A stretch of 64,000 bases of DNA from Semisulcospira habei (lineage: Eukaryota; Mollusca; Gastropoda; Semisulcospiridae), in NCBI GenBank assembly GCA_036245525.1, contig BTPG01000005.1, forward strand, positions 177,868,577-177,932,576, written 5' to 3'. Position numbers and translations under genes: made by a program. Of this stretch, positions 9,332 to 18,964 are shown piece by piece (position 1 is the stretch's first letter; every line of letters starts with the position of its first letter). The notes under the pieces are model-generated. The model was given only the letters and a program-made list of their open reading frames with translations. It did not search any database and had not been told where the DNA came from.

Positions 9332-9527
9332 TTAACCCATTTCACCCCATTTGGAGGTGTCGCCTATCGACTATGTTCCAGTTGCAGGAGATGGATAGAC
9401 CGTGACAATTCAAGGGGAGTGCCAGATTTGCTTGGCGCCGGACGGCGCCAAGCAAATCTGGCACTCCCCTTGAATTGTCACGGTCGATCCATCTCCTGCT
9501 GTAGTGTGTTGGGACTAAAGGAGTTAA
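9332..9527. mobile_element. HP-B element with 114-bp hairpin
   Basis: TTAACCCATT at the left and AAAGGAGTTAA at the right. Hairpin 9385-9498 is almost perfect over ~55-bp arms. It carries its own matched arm changes: GATTTGC/GCAAATC and GGGGAGT/ACTCCCC. Confidence 0.85.
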
Positions 9528-9574
9528 TGTATACACACTCTGGTAGCTCGTGTTCACTTTCTCTCAGACTCTCT

Positions 9575-9890
9575 CTTATGAGTTTTTCGTTGACGTCATT
9601 TTTTTTTTTACACACTTTTGTTTTTCTTTTATTGTATTTTATGTCACATCCTTCAGTGGCTACATTCCTTCTGCAGTAAATAAAGATAAGTAGTGACTGA
9701 TCTCTCTATGTGTTTGTTTGTCTATTTTGGCAAAGGGTATTTACCCGAAATATTAATAAATTGTGTTGTAACTGTCTTTTCTAAGCGTGGTTCTTTCTCC
9801 GTTGGGTACTTCTTTTTTTTTTGTTGTTGCATTTTACATGCTTGGCAGCCACCTTTTCGGTCTGGATAATGTATGCATGAAAAGAGGGAA
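9575..9890. repeat. Dispersed repeat module J, copy 1
   Basis: Shares TGAGTTTTTCGTTGACGTCA, CTACATTCCTTCTGC, ATTTACCCGAAAT and TTTCTAAGCGTGGTTCTTTC with 27985-28780, where it is split by a LINE. Parts recur at 53.9 kb. Nature unknown. Confidence 0.55.
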
Positions 9891-9901
9891 AAGGACAACA
9901 C

Positions 9902-10007
9902 CTGACAGTGAGCGGCGGCAGAGGCAACAGCTTCAAGCTGGCAGCGTGGAACACCTCCAGTATCTTGACCGGCTCCTCGTCTTCCATCAGCATGTCCAGG
10001 ACGCCGT
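9902..10007 (-). CDS. Adhesion-GPCR exon 4 (between GAIN insert and GPS)
   Basis: A 106-bp exon, phase 1 to 2. The acceptor is TTCTGGTTCAACAG, the donor is CTGTCAG/GTGTTG. The peptide contains GVLDMLMEDEEPVKILEVFH followed by AASLKLLPLPPLTV, fitting the strands of GAIN subdomain B just before the GPS. Phase fits on both sides: the incoming G completes Asp and the outgoing AG completes a Ser codon with the T that opens exon 5. The right flank is an (AAT)n tract; the left flank is a repeat module also seen at 28.6 and 53.9 kb. I identify it from phase and context more than from sequence. Confidence 0.62.
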
Positions 10008-10056
10008 CTGTTGAACCAGAACACAATAAAAGTCAGCCCGTTCAGCCGTGACCCAC

Positions 10057-10058
<2 letters not shown>

Positions 10059-10100
<42 letters not shown>

Positions 10101-10173
10101 GGAGATTTTTTAAGCGCTTATTCTAAAAGTAGCTTTAAGCGCTGATACAATAAAAAGGCTAACAGCCAACACG

Positions 10174-10236
<63 letters not shown>
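10059..10236. repeat. (AAT)n and (AC)n microsatellites
   Basis: (AAT)n at 10059-10099 and a long (AC)n at 10168-10236, separated by AAGCGC-type SINE/LINE tail sequence. Confidence 0.9.
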
Positions 10237-10238
<2 letters not shown>

Positions 10239-10371
10239 CATACGCACGCACGTGACAGTGGGGATGAATTGTGCATGGCTGAGGAAATGCATTTCTCCCT
10301 GATGCTGACCACTTAATAGTGCCGAGGGACTCTTAAAATGGAATAGGTCAGTCCGTCGGTAGTGACCCACA

Positions 10372-10439
10372 ATCCGTCGATAGATGGCCTTAGTCGCCTG
10401 CTCGGCGTTAAACTCGAATAACTAAGTAAGTAACTAATC
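10372..10439 (+). mobile_element. Ultra-short retroposon G with 9-bp target duplication
   Basis: Unit G (GATGGCCTTAGTCGCCTGCT, CGGCGTTAAACTCGAATAAC) with tail (AACTAAGT). The duplication TGACCCACA lies at 10363-10371 and 10440-10448. The next retroposon sits in the same target. Confidence 0.8.
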
Positions 10440-10454
10440 TGACCCACAGCAGGA

Positions 10455-10818
10455 TGTTGGTTGGTTGTACATTGCTTAACGTCCCGACAGCAACAAGACT
10501 ATCTCAGGACGTACCTGCACTAGTCGTGAAAAAAACACCACTAATTAGAATATTGAATGTATGTCGCCAGCCGGTCTAATACATTAAATAAACCTAAGAC
10601 CATTTATCAACACACATTCAACATCAAGAGCTACAGGCAGCGCAGACAGTTGGGACAGTTAAAAAAAGGAAAATACAGGTGAAGGGACCAACGGTAGACA
10701 GAAACACAAGCCCCAGAATAGAATATAAAACCCACCATGTGGGGCTGACCAGGGTGACCCTAGGAACTAAAAAGTAGTTAACCCCACAGAAGTCCCCCAG
10801 GGCAGTTCCGGGTGGGGA
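10455..10818 (-). mobile_element. SINE-like retroposon F, copy 3
   Basis: The 14-bp duplication GACCCACAGCAGGA at 10441-10454 recurs at 10819-10832 with one mismatch. The insertion is directly next to retroposon G in the same short target. Confidence 0.83.
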
Positions 10819-10889
10819 GACCCACAACAGGAGATGGGTGGATGATGATAACATCTACTAGAGGCGCAACGCTAATTCAGACACCGACC

Positions 10890-11449
10890 TTAACCCTTTT
10901 AATTCCACGGGCGCATTTCCCACATTTTTGAGGTGTCACCTAACCGTCTGTAGGAGACAGATCGACGATGCTGATTCAAGGGCAGTACCATTTTAGCTTG
11001 GCGCCTGCCACCAATGCTAAAGGTGCGAGGTTCGATTACGGGTTCCGGCGTCGGATTTTTCTCCTCTAGTAAGTGTCACCGTTAATTCGGGCGGACCGTC
11101 GGGGGTTCTTTCTCCGGGTACTCCGGCTCTTCCTCCCCCTCCACTTTGGTATCAGTTTCAGCCCACTTAATCAAATTTCAAATACAAACGATTTTGAATT
11201 TCCAAAAACTACAGTAGCTCGCTTGAGCTTGCCCTTAGCACCACGTGAATGTTCTGTGTTTATGTACTGTGTGTGGGTGAATGCGCGTGATTCACGTGAG
11301 CGTGCTTGTTGGGTTCAGTTCGCGGCGGCGCTTTGAGCCGATTTTCAATTGGGATAAAGCGCCTATTTAATGCGCTTATTATTATTATTATTATTATCAT
11401 CATGGTCGATCCGTCTCCTGCTCTAGCGCGTCGGGGCTAAATGGGTTAA
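10890..11449. mobile_element. HP-B element whose hairpin apex is replaced by a tRNA-SINE
   Basis: The left half starts TTAACCCTTTTAATTCC and runs to TAGCTTGGCGCC. The sequence then continues as the SINE CTGCCACCAATGC. After the SINE tail the HP-B right part returns (ATCATGGTCGATCCGTCTCC ... AAATGGGTTAA). The join lies at GGCGCC/GCGCCTG, which both elements share. Confidence 0.75.
11003..11393 (+). mobile_element. tRNA-derived SINE S1, copy 1 (head truncated)
   Basis: Starts within the tRNA-like head at CTGCCACCAATGC, includes the B box GGTTCGATTAC, the body shared with 16704 and 48471, the end AAAGCGCCTATTTAATGCGC and an (ATT)n tail. The A box is missing. The 87-aa ORF inside it is not a gene. 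Confidence 0.75.
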
Positions 11450-11695
11450 ACTGTCATGGTCAATCTAATTTCCTGGACAGATACGTAGTCGTAAGGGGAC
11501 ATGTGAAATCGACCTTACATGAAACATACATTGTTTCATTTCATACATTTCACATATTCTGACTAAACAACAGCAACAACAACAAAAACAGCAACAACAA
11601 CAAAACAAAACAAAAACAAACAAACAAACAAACAAAACCAACACAACGACACCGACAACACTTCGCGTGGCCATTGTGGACATCAACGTTTCATT

Positions 11696-12374
11696 CATCT
11701 CATCATCTTGGCTTGACTTCGCGAACGAAGATTTTATAGGAGTTGCCCACGACGTCTGCAGGCTTGTTCGTGGCTGCGGAGGCCAATCCGAGACAGGCAG
11801 GTTCGACCGCAGTGGCTGCAGGGGAAGGTATGGCCAGGGTTCTGAGCTGCGGCATCTCTGTTTTTTCTCCTGAGCCGCTTGTCCTTAAGGCTAGCTCTGT
11901 GAGAGTCCTCAAAGGAGACAGCTGCCTTGTAAATGGTGGAGCGCCAGGTGTCACGGTCCGCAGCAAGCGAAGACCACTGGTGGTGGTCGATTTGGCAGGC
12001 ACTAAGTGACTTCTTGAGACAGTCTTTGTATCTCTTCTTTGGTGCCCCTCTGTCACGGTGTCCAGTAGCAAGCTCGCCGAACAGGGTGATCTTTGGTAGG
12101 CGATGATCCTCCATCCTGGAGACATGCCCCGCCCAGCGGAGCTGTGTCCGCAGCAGCAAAGCCTCGATGCTCACAGTTTCAGCCTGTTCAAGGACCTCGA
12201 CGTTGGTGACATAGTCACTCCAGTGAATGCCCAGGATGGTACGCAGGCAGCGCTGGTGGAAGCGTTCGAGGAGTCGTAGTTGGCTGCGGTAGAGGGCCCA
12301 GGACTCGGAACCATACAGCAGGGTGGTGAGGACCACAGCTCTGTACACGCTGATCTTGGTGCCTGTTTTCAGCT
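11696..12374 (-). mobile_element. 5'-truncated RTE-like LINE (family 1), copy 2
   Basis: The minus-strand frame begins LKTGTKISVYRAVVLTTLLY, runs through WAGHVSRMEDHRLPKI and ends at a C2H2-like CSHCGRTC...HEQAC motif and stop, with no interruption over about 214 codons. The target duplication GTTTCATT lies at 11688-11695 and 12375-12382. The protein is nearly identical to the copy at 20281, so the family was active recently. The first 11 residues of the open frame upstream are flanking DNA. Confidence 0.88.
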
Positions 12375-12465
12375 GTTTCATTACACCCAAACTTTTAGCA
12401 AACACAGTCTGTGCACAATCCGTGCACTATAAGTTCAGACCATCACGACTCGTAACGCAATGCCC

Positions 12466-12557
12466 TTAACCCTTTGGCTGTCGGTAGCGGTTACTGTCGC
12501 GATGGCTCCTGCAGAAATTATCGCGACAAAAACCACTACCGACATCCGAAGGGTTAA
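12466..12557. mobile_element. HP-C element, 92 bp
   Basis: TTAACCCTTTGGCTGTCGG at the left, CCGAAGGGTTAA at the right. Whole-element palindrome with GTCGCGATGG and ATTATCGCGAC near the apex; arms show a few mismatches. Confidence 0.72.
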
Positions 12558-12924
12558 AAAATCATTATGCTCGAACGCTTGATGCCGTGCACACTAATCG
12601 TATATTCACGCATGTTTGCAAAGAATCTGGCACCCCATTTATCATGACCATCTCGGGCAAAACGTGCATTGGTTTGTGACTTGGAGCTTGCGGATCTAGG
12701 CCGTACCGTCCAAACTCACAGACCCACACACATTTCTCTTGATCGTGAAGATCTTAGATTGCTGAGGAATAACTGCGCAACTGTGCGCTGAATGGACGAT
12801 TTTTCGAAATCAGAAGCAGATCAAAATTACACGTGTTTCTACGAAAACAGTGGATTACAAATCCCGAACGGCTGGTGTTCAGGGTTTAGGATAACTAGAT
12901 TCTTAGAGTGTTCGTCTGGTAGCG
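12558..12924. other. Unique-looking intron sequence, no feature seen
   Basis: Between HP-C and HP-D in the GPCR intron. No ORF with a recognisable domain and no clear repeat. Confidence 0.4.
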
Positions 12925-13012
12925 AGGAAAAGGTACTCGGGCCGACATCGGCCTTCGTTGGCCCGCGCACGCAACGAAAGCCGATGTCGGTCAGAGGACC
13001 TTTTGCTTACTT
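12925..13012. mobile_element. HP-D palindrome, copy 3
   Basis: GAGGAAAAGGTACTCGGGCC ... right end GAGGACCTTTTGCTTACTTG. The inner arms read GACATCGG/CCGATGTC where copy 1 reads GACGTCGG/CTGACGTC. It lies 170 bp from the donor of exon 3. Confidence 0.7.
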
Positions 13013-13179
13013 GAGATAATGAACGACCGTATTATTTTACGGGCTGGACCCCACTGTTTTCGTAGAAACTCGTACCATTTTGACCTACTGATTTCCGGAA
13101 ATCGTCCATTGTGACGTTTGGCTGAACAACTCCTCGTCGTGAGGTCCAAACAAAACACAGACGTGTTCGGTTTACGAAC

Positions 13180-13671
13180 CTTGTGTAGTGTAGTAAACAT
13201 CCGGGGTGAAATCTTCGGTTTCAGAATGCTCGGTGTCGCTGGAATTATCCGACTGGCTTTCTATCTCCTGCTGAATGGAGTTGTGGTCCTCAGTGGCTGA
13301 CTTCCGCTCAGCAGCGTGCTGATCTTCTTGCACAGTAGACGGCTGGTCGGCCTGGTGCGTTTGGCTATTGGCACGTGACTGATTGTCCTGCTGACTACTG
13401 CTGGTTGCGATAGGCTGATCGGAGTTTTCAGCCGGCACAACACGAGTTAGTGGTTGGTGTGATTGCTGCAGCTCACTGGTAGAAGATGGTTGATGATGAA
13501 ATTGAGGTTCGCGGGCTGGAGATGTTTGATTTGGCTGCTGCGACTGTCCGGTTGCAAGTGGCTGATGTGGCAGAGGCTGGTTGGTTTCGGATGGTTGACT
13601 GGATGGCTGCGTTTGGTTGTCAGCTTGCTGCTCAGTCAGGTTTTCGTACACCACATCTCTGACGTTAACAC
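13180..13671 (-). CDS. Adhesion-GPCR exon 3: Q/S/T-rich insert within the GAIN region
   Basis: A 492-bp exon, phase 1 to 1. The acceptor is CTTACACAG/GTGTT, the donor is ACACAAG/GTTCGT. After a folded-looking start (NVRDVVYENLTEQQ) it encodes about 140 low-complexity residues rich in Gln, Ser, Thr, Asn and Pro, then an acidic end (DNSSDTEHSETEDFTPDVYY). Several N-glycosylation sequons are visible (NLT, NQT, NQS, NSS), as expected for an extracellular linker. The single leftover G at the donor joins the AC at the start of the next exon to complete an Asp codon, which supports the splice. Because the exon is phase-symmetric, it could be skipped without a frameshift. The frame stays open upstream to about 13797, so the acceptor could lie further out, for example near 13715. 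Confidence 0.55.
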
Positions 13672-13746
13672 CTGTGTAAGATACGTTTGTCACAAAATGG
13701 ATGTTGAAAGGTTGACTGATAGCGTACAGAAAATGTGAAAAGTCGG

Positions 13747-13838
13747 TTAACCTTTGGACTGTCGGAAGCGCTTTTTGTCGCGATGATTCCGGATAGAATC
13801 ATGGCAATAAAAAGCGCTACCGTCAGCCAAAGGGTTAA
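13747..13838. mobile_element. HP-C element, 92 bp, beside exon 3
   Basis: TTAACCTTTGGACTGTCGG ... CAGCCAAAGGGTTAA. The arms carry GCGCTTTTTG/CAATAAAAAGCGC. Its edge is about 75 bp upstream of the exon 3 acceptor, so it could lie in the branch-point region. Confidence 0.72.
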
Positions 13839-14029
13839 AAATAAGCGCCAGTAAAAGAGAAAAGTCTGCTGGCATATGACTGGTAACAGATTAACTGCTA
13901 GTAAATGCGTATACAAGAAATAAAACATATTTTAAAAAAACTCCGACACTATCGTAAGTTGAAATAGGCGCTTGTAATGGAATGAACTGTGACAAAAAAT
14001 GACGGCACACTTCTCTCCCTTACCAGTGT

Positions 14030-14247
14030 TTAACCCTTTAGCTGACGGTAGCGATTTTTGTTGCAGTGATTCCTGCAGGAATAACAACACCCTGCAGGAA
14101 TAACAACACCTGACATCCTGCATGAATAACAACGCCCTGACATCCTGCAGGCATAACAACACCCTGACATCCTGCAAGAATAAAAACACCCTGACATCCT
14201 GCAGGAATAATTGCGACACAAACCAATACCGACGGCCAAAGAGTTAA
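14030..14247. mobile_element. HP-C element with a 27-bp minisatellite grown at the apex
   Basis: TTAACCCTTTAGCTGACGG at the left, GGCCAAAGAGTTAA at the right. The apex TCCTGCAGGAATAACAACAC is expanded into about five to six units of 27 bp (14071-14211), making the element 218 bp instead of 92. Confidence 0.75.
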
Positions 14248-14249
14248 TC

Positions 14250-15148
14250 TATACCTACCTCTTAAACTTTACACTGAAATAAATTGGTTTGACTACTCAT
14301 CAAATTAGAAAGAATGAGTGGCTTTGTAGAAGAGCCTAAAACAAGCAAGACTTTTCCAGACTGTTCAAACTATAGTTCCTTGTACAGTACGCTGAGAAAG
14401 CACAGAGAAATAACCCATAATAAGATCCGATCTGTATTGCGTAAAACCCAGACAAGAAGACATGTACGAACTAACCGAGATATAGACCATGGTGAGATCC
14501 GTTGTGCGGCAGAGGCACCGCCCAACCCATCAGCTCTGACAGGATTTCCAGGGATATGATAGCACGGGACAGCAAGCGCTGTTCCTGAACAACACACATA
14601 TATATGTATAAACCAAAATGCAAGTATCGAGCAATAGCTAATGTGTGTCAAGTTCTTAATGTAGCTCCATCTGGACATATAATCCTGTCGGTAATGCTTT
14701 TTGTTGAGGCGATTCCTGCAGGAAATCTCCTCAACCAACTCCGAGCATCCCTAAATCTCAGTTCCTGTCGATTATAATTTATGTAGTGCACAAACCAAGG
14801 GGAATTACTCAGCGCTGGATAGACAAACGGTTAGATCCCTTGCTCCCTCCTATCCGGCACCCAATCGCCAGCCCACAGAGAAATACTCAGATAAATAACA
14901 AGATGGTCATATACACTGTCTGTTCAGCGCTGAGTAGTTCCCCTTGGATGCGTACTGTTTCTACCAGCACTAGCCTCGCGTATTTGGTCTGTGACGATTA
15001 TATGCGCATTATTATGCTAATGCAAACCTTGCTCCAGCTGTCAAATCAAGCCGCTGGTTTCTATCGGACCATCAACGGTTTCCGTGAGATCCCATGAGGA
15101 TGGTTACCTCATGGGTGCCGTTTTCTGTGTGTCGGCAATGAATCAAAG
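14250..15148. other. Intron sequence with little recognisable content
   Basis: A partial HP-C-like stretch (14680-14740, CTGTCGGTAATGCTTTTTGT, TCCTGCAGG) is the only repeat seen. The exon predicted to be missing between exons 2 and 3 could be here, but I found no convincing splice pair. Confidence 0.4.
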
Positions 15149-15207
15149 GGTTAGCCCATTGACTGCCACTGACGATAAACCGCTCGGCAGACTGAAAATA
15201 CGCGTAG

Positions 15208-15333
15208 TTAACCCCTTGTCTGCTACTGACGATACCGCTCGGCAGAAAAGACGCGTGACTACGTCATGACCTATCTACGTGACTACGCGTCTTTTCTGCC
15301 GAACGATATCGTCAGTAACAGAAAAGGGGTTAA
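15208..15333. mobile_element. HP-E element, TTAA-bounded hairpin
   Basis: TTAACCCCTTGTCTGCTACT ... GAAAAGGGGTTAA. Arms contain CGGCAGAAAAGACGCGTGAC and GACTACGCGTCTTTTCTGCC. A left-half copy (15149-15211, ACTGCCACTGACGATAAACC) abuts it and shares its TTAA. Confidence 0.72.
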
Positions 15334-15438
15334 CGCTCCCTCACCGGCTGAATCAACTGAAGTGTATCTGCTGGGTACACAACAGCATCCGTAAGTCTAT
15401 CATCTACATAGTTTCACAGACTTAAAAAAGCTACGTAC

Positions 15439-15504
15439 CTCTTTTTCTTCTGGTGTGGCGTTTACAGCCATGGTCAAGATCAAGTCCAGTAAATTCAACA
15501 CCAC
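15439..15504 (-). CDS. Adhesion-GPCR exon 2 (GAIN helix)
   Basis: A 66-bp exon, phase 0 to 0, with a strong acceptor (TTTTTTCAG) and a strong donor (AAAGAG/GTACGT). It encodes 22 residues, VVLNLLDLILTMAVNATPEE then KE, a leucine-rich helix with one N-glycosylation sequon (NAT). It follows exon 1 in frame after a 9.5-kb intron filled with hairpin mini-elements and retroposons. The next exon found (13180-13671) needs an incoming phase 1, so at least one exon between 13.7 and 15.4 kb is missing from this model, or a splice site is misplaced. Of the other two frames, one is closed and one is open but not helix-like. Confidence 0.66.
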
Positions 15505-15566
15505 CTGAAAAAAGCAACGAGGCATGTCAGCAGGACGTCTAACTTTTGGTCAGTGTGGTTATCTCC

Positions 15567-15630
15567 TAAACTCCCAGAACCAAATGACTTCCATTCAGAA
15601 GAATGGAAGTCATTCGGTTTTGGGAGTTTA
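15567..15630. repeat. Single 64-bp palindrome
   Basis: TAAACTCCCAGAACCAAATG ... CATTCGGTTTTGGGAGTTTA with apex near AGA; one or two mismatches. Lies 63 bp upstream of exon 2. No second copy seen. Confidence 0.65.
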
Positions 15631-15744
15631 AGGGTTATGACACAATATTCATGTTTTAAGAAGATGTAGGCTTTGGGTGTCGACAGAAACGACCGGGGAG
15701 TGGAGAGCTTGTTTTTTATTTACATCCCCATCGTCATAGACTCA

Positions 15745-15840
15745 CTTTTAGTTATTTGGGTTTAACGCCGAGCAGGGGACTAAGGCCATCGCACGGCGGG
15801 ATGGGTAATAATATGGGCAGCCAGACTAAAAGAAAGGTCG
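15745..15840 (-). mobile_element. Retroposon G, longer minus copy
   Basis: TAGTTATTTGGGTTTAACGC, CGAGCAGGGGACTAAGGCCA and further CAGCCAGACTAAAAGAAAGG, which matches the body of the copy at 30600. It shows that the 54-68 bp copies are 3' ends of a longer SINE-like unit. Confidence 0.6.
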
Positions 15841-16161
15841 TATGACAAGATGTAAATATATCTTTAAAATATTTCATGCCAAAATGTCGCACGAGTCTTT
15901 AAGGGAAAGGTCTACAGACTTTTGAAAAGGTCAAAATAATAAACTGCACGTAGTCTATGAATGATCAGATCTTGCTACAAATATTGGATTCTCTCAGAAA
16001 ACTGAAGATTTTGTTCGGGGAACTTCCCGGAACAAAACCTTCAAGGAGTCTGCTGTGAAATGCTTGTATCTCGTGTCAATTAGATCGGCACAAGACAGAA
16101 AAAAAATGTTTAACAGAAAACTGCTCGTCACAGGCATAACACCATGGACGCTCCTCCTGTT

Positions 16162-16500
16162 TTAATAAATAAGAGTGCGTAAATAAGTGTGGCCATTGTG
16201 GAGCCGAGCAAGGACAGTCTCCTCATGGCGGCTGCAGCGGTAAGGTAGACTGTCAGACACTTTAGGAAAAGCTTCATGTAGCTTGTTAGCTTCCTCTTTG
16301 CCCCACTCGGACTGCCACTCGCGAGCTATGTAGGCACTAATCACAGGTTTAAAATATCTATCGACAGTCTGTGCGTCAGGGTCAGGGTCATTGTGGGCAT
16401 CGTTGGCAGCAGAATCTGCGATCCTGTTGCCTTCGATGCCCACATGCCCTGGGACCCAAATAAAGATGATTCCTTCATCAAGTCTGCGTAAAGCTCTCTA
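16162..16500 (-). pseudogene. RNase H fragment of a non-LTR retrotransposon
   Basis: The minus frame reads FIWVPGHVGIEGNRIADSAA, the conserved end of LINE-encoded RNase H, and continues to SRHEETVLARLHNGHTYL, the segment that follows RNase H in I/Jockey-type elements. Stops lie upstream, and the start and end are truncated. RT and endonuclease are absent. Confidence 0.78.
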
Positions 16501-16703
16501 ATCTGCACCAGCAATGGGTGTTCTATTCCTGCGCCCTCGTAGACTCGCTGTAAGCAGTTTATTCGCAGAAAGGAAACTAAATTTTTTGGTTTCGTGTCTA
16601 ATATTTCTTAAAGACGGTGTCATCATCGTTGTTAATTTATTTACTTTCTTTATTGTTTTTGTTTTTTTAAATCTTATTTTATTTTATATCATTTTATTAT
16701 TGG

Positions 16704-17130
16704 GGCGATCCGTGGCGCAGCGGTAAAAGCGCCTGCCACCAATGCTAGAGGAGCGAGGTTCGATACCCGGTTCCGGCGTCGGACTTTTCTCCTCTAGTAA
16801 GTGTCACCGTTAATTCGGGCGGACCGTTGGGGGTTCTTTTTCCGGGTACTCCGGCTCTTCCCCCCACCCCCCCCCTCCCACCCACGACTTTGGTATCCAT
16901 TTCAGCCCACTTAATCAAATTTCAAATATAAACGATTTGAATTTCCAAAACTTCAGTAGCTCGCTTGAGCTTGCCCTTTGCATCACGTAAATGTACAGTG
17001 CGTGAATGAATGCGCGTGATTCACGTGAGCGTGCTTGTTGGGTTCAGTTCGCAGCGGCACTTTGAGCCGATTTTCAATTGAGATAAAGCGCCTATTTAAT
17101 GCGCTGATTTATTTATTTATTTATTTATTA
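16704..17130 (+). mobile_element. tRNA-derived SINE S1, copy 2 (most complete)
   Basis: The head has an A-box-like TGGCGCAGCGG and a B-box GGTTCGATACC with the spacing of a tRNA gene. The body has TCACCGTTAATTCGGGCGGA and CAGTAGCTCGCTTGAGCTTG. The end is AAAGCGCCTATTTAATGCGC with an (ATTT)n tail. Probably transcribed by Pol III when young. Confidence 0.85.
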
Positions 17131-17214
17131 TTAAATTTGTTTTGTTTTGTTGTCTACCGAATTGAAAATTTGGTACACTTTGAGATGGGGCTGGTCGGAA
17201 CGCGTTCCGTAGCA

Positions 17215-17860
17215 TGCAAATGACGAACACAGGCGGGCACACATCAGACTCTGACAGTAAAGTAACACGATAAAAATTACGTCATGCCTAGCCGCGCTGT
17301 TCAACGTACATATGGCGGAAAACGCCGCGCGGCGCGTGTGCACGTGCGTACGTGTGCGTGTGTGTGCGTGCGTGTGTGTAGACACGAGTTTCTCCGGTGT
17401 TTGTGTACGTACAGGCCTACAACTTTAGGAAATGCTTTGATCGAGATGTATTTCGGAGAGTCTCCGAGGATATTTTAAATGGTTGACTCCTTAAAGAGAA
17501 ATATTGCTGTGTATATAAAGTCGGTTGACCCGCATTTGAGTCCGTAATTTTTGTTTTATTCACTCGTAATATTGGATATAGCTAGCTTGTAAATAGACAT
17601 TGAATGAATTCGTTAGCCAGCTTTGTACCGTTTCAACTTTTCCGTAAAAAGTAATTCATTGCAGAAAAAAAAGTAAGAATTCTCGACTCTCTAAAAGGAT
17701 CAGACAGTGACGGTGACGTAAAGGCGCCAAACACGTCTGTGTTACACACTGTTCATAAATTGTCGCAAAGCACCAGATGTCAGTATTATGCAAATTTTCT
17801 GAATTGACATAAAATTCGTCACTGTCTACTCGGCGTCGTGGAACCAGCGATGCCATGACG
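17215..17860 (+). repeat. Dispersed repeat Q with central microsatellite, copy 1
   Basis: Shares ACGATAAAAATTACGTCATG, CGTACATATGGCGGAAAACG, a central TG-rich tract, GAGTCCGTAATTTTTGTTTT and CAGACAGTGACGGTGACGTA with copies at 54600-55200 (minus) and 56735-57343. Non-coding. The layout (unique arms around a microsatellite) recalls non-autonomous Helitron-like elements, but ends were not defined. Confidence 0.6.
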
Positions 17861-18227
17861 TGAAGCTTATAGTGACATCATTTTGCTGCTCGTTCTATTC
17901 CTCCTCTTCAGAATTCCTGTCGCTACTCGAGCCCACAGAGCGTACGATGGCGGGAAGCGCTATGTGTCCGTCTTTATTTGTGTGCGCCGGTATGTTTTGA
18001 TCAGAGGTTGGGTTAGAGAGAAGGGAAATGGATCAGCAGGATAAGCTTAAAAATATGAACATGAAAAGAAAAAAACGCATCTGAGCTCCAAACAATACGG
18101 GAGACGTTGGGATGATATCCTCATCTTCTTTTGTTTTATTTCCATTTTTTTTTTACTGGAAATACATCTTTGGCTCTCCGTTTTCTTGTCAGTGTGAGTC
18201 GCTCAGTCGATCAAGATTCACTTTCTA

Positions 18228-18384
18228 AACAAATCCCATCTGCAAGTGACAGATTATCAAGAGTCCATGACAACGCAGGGACTATTGATACTCTATACCA
18301 CTTGCTAACAAATCCCATCTGCAAGTGACGGATTATCAAGAGTCCATGACAACGCAGGGACTATTGATACTCTATACCACTTGC
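18228..18384. repeat. 79-bp tandem duplication
   Basis: Two copies starting AACAAATCCCATCTGCAAGT at 18228 and 18307 differ by very few bases, so the duplication is recent. Confidence 0.9.
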
Positions 18385-18964
18385 CGGCAATTGTAAGCAT
18401 TTAGGTCCTTTAGAACTTGACATTGTTATGATCTATGGATGGTGAGCGGTCATCCGCGTAAATCCGAAACCCCATGCGTCCAAATTATTCGGATTCTTCG
18501 TCCTCTCAAGAGATTATTAAATATCGTTGCCATCCTTATAATGCATAATCCATCTTGCTGTTTTTACTTCGTGGTGTCCCACTCCGCAGTTCCAGTGTCA
18601 CAATACATCCATCATTTTTCTTTGTAGTGTGAAAGCAGAGGCCAAACCGGTTTTCTCCCTCGACCTGCCGAGGGAGAAAACAAGTGTGGACTTACCCTCC
18701 TCCCCTCCCTTCACCTCTCCACTTTTCTCCCCCATGCCCATTTCCCACCCACCATGTTCAATTTGTAACCCGACCCCACCTTTCTCTTGGCACATTACAA
18801 GAACAACCCTATTCGAACCAGAATATTTTGTCCTCTGAAGCTCATTTGCATGAATGAGCTGAAACCCTACGCAGACCAGTATATACAAAAGCGCTTTCTT
18901 GAATACAGTTGCCTGTCGAGAAAAAGAAACAAAACAAAACACACACACCACGAGCTCGCTATAT

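Noticed and set aside
13463..13738. Trp/Leu-rich + strand ORF
   Set aside because: Antisense of the Q/S/T-rich GPCR exon, whose splice phases fit its neighbour.
14071..14211. Regular repeats resembling a CRISPR array
   Set aside because: The units are head-to-tail 27-mers with no unique spacers, inside an HP-C hairpin element in a eukaryotic context.
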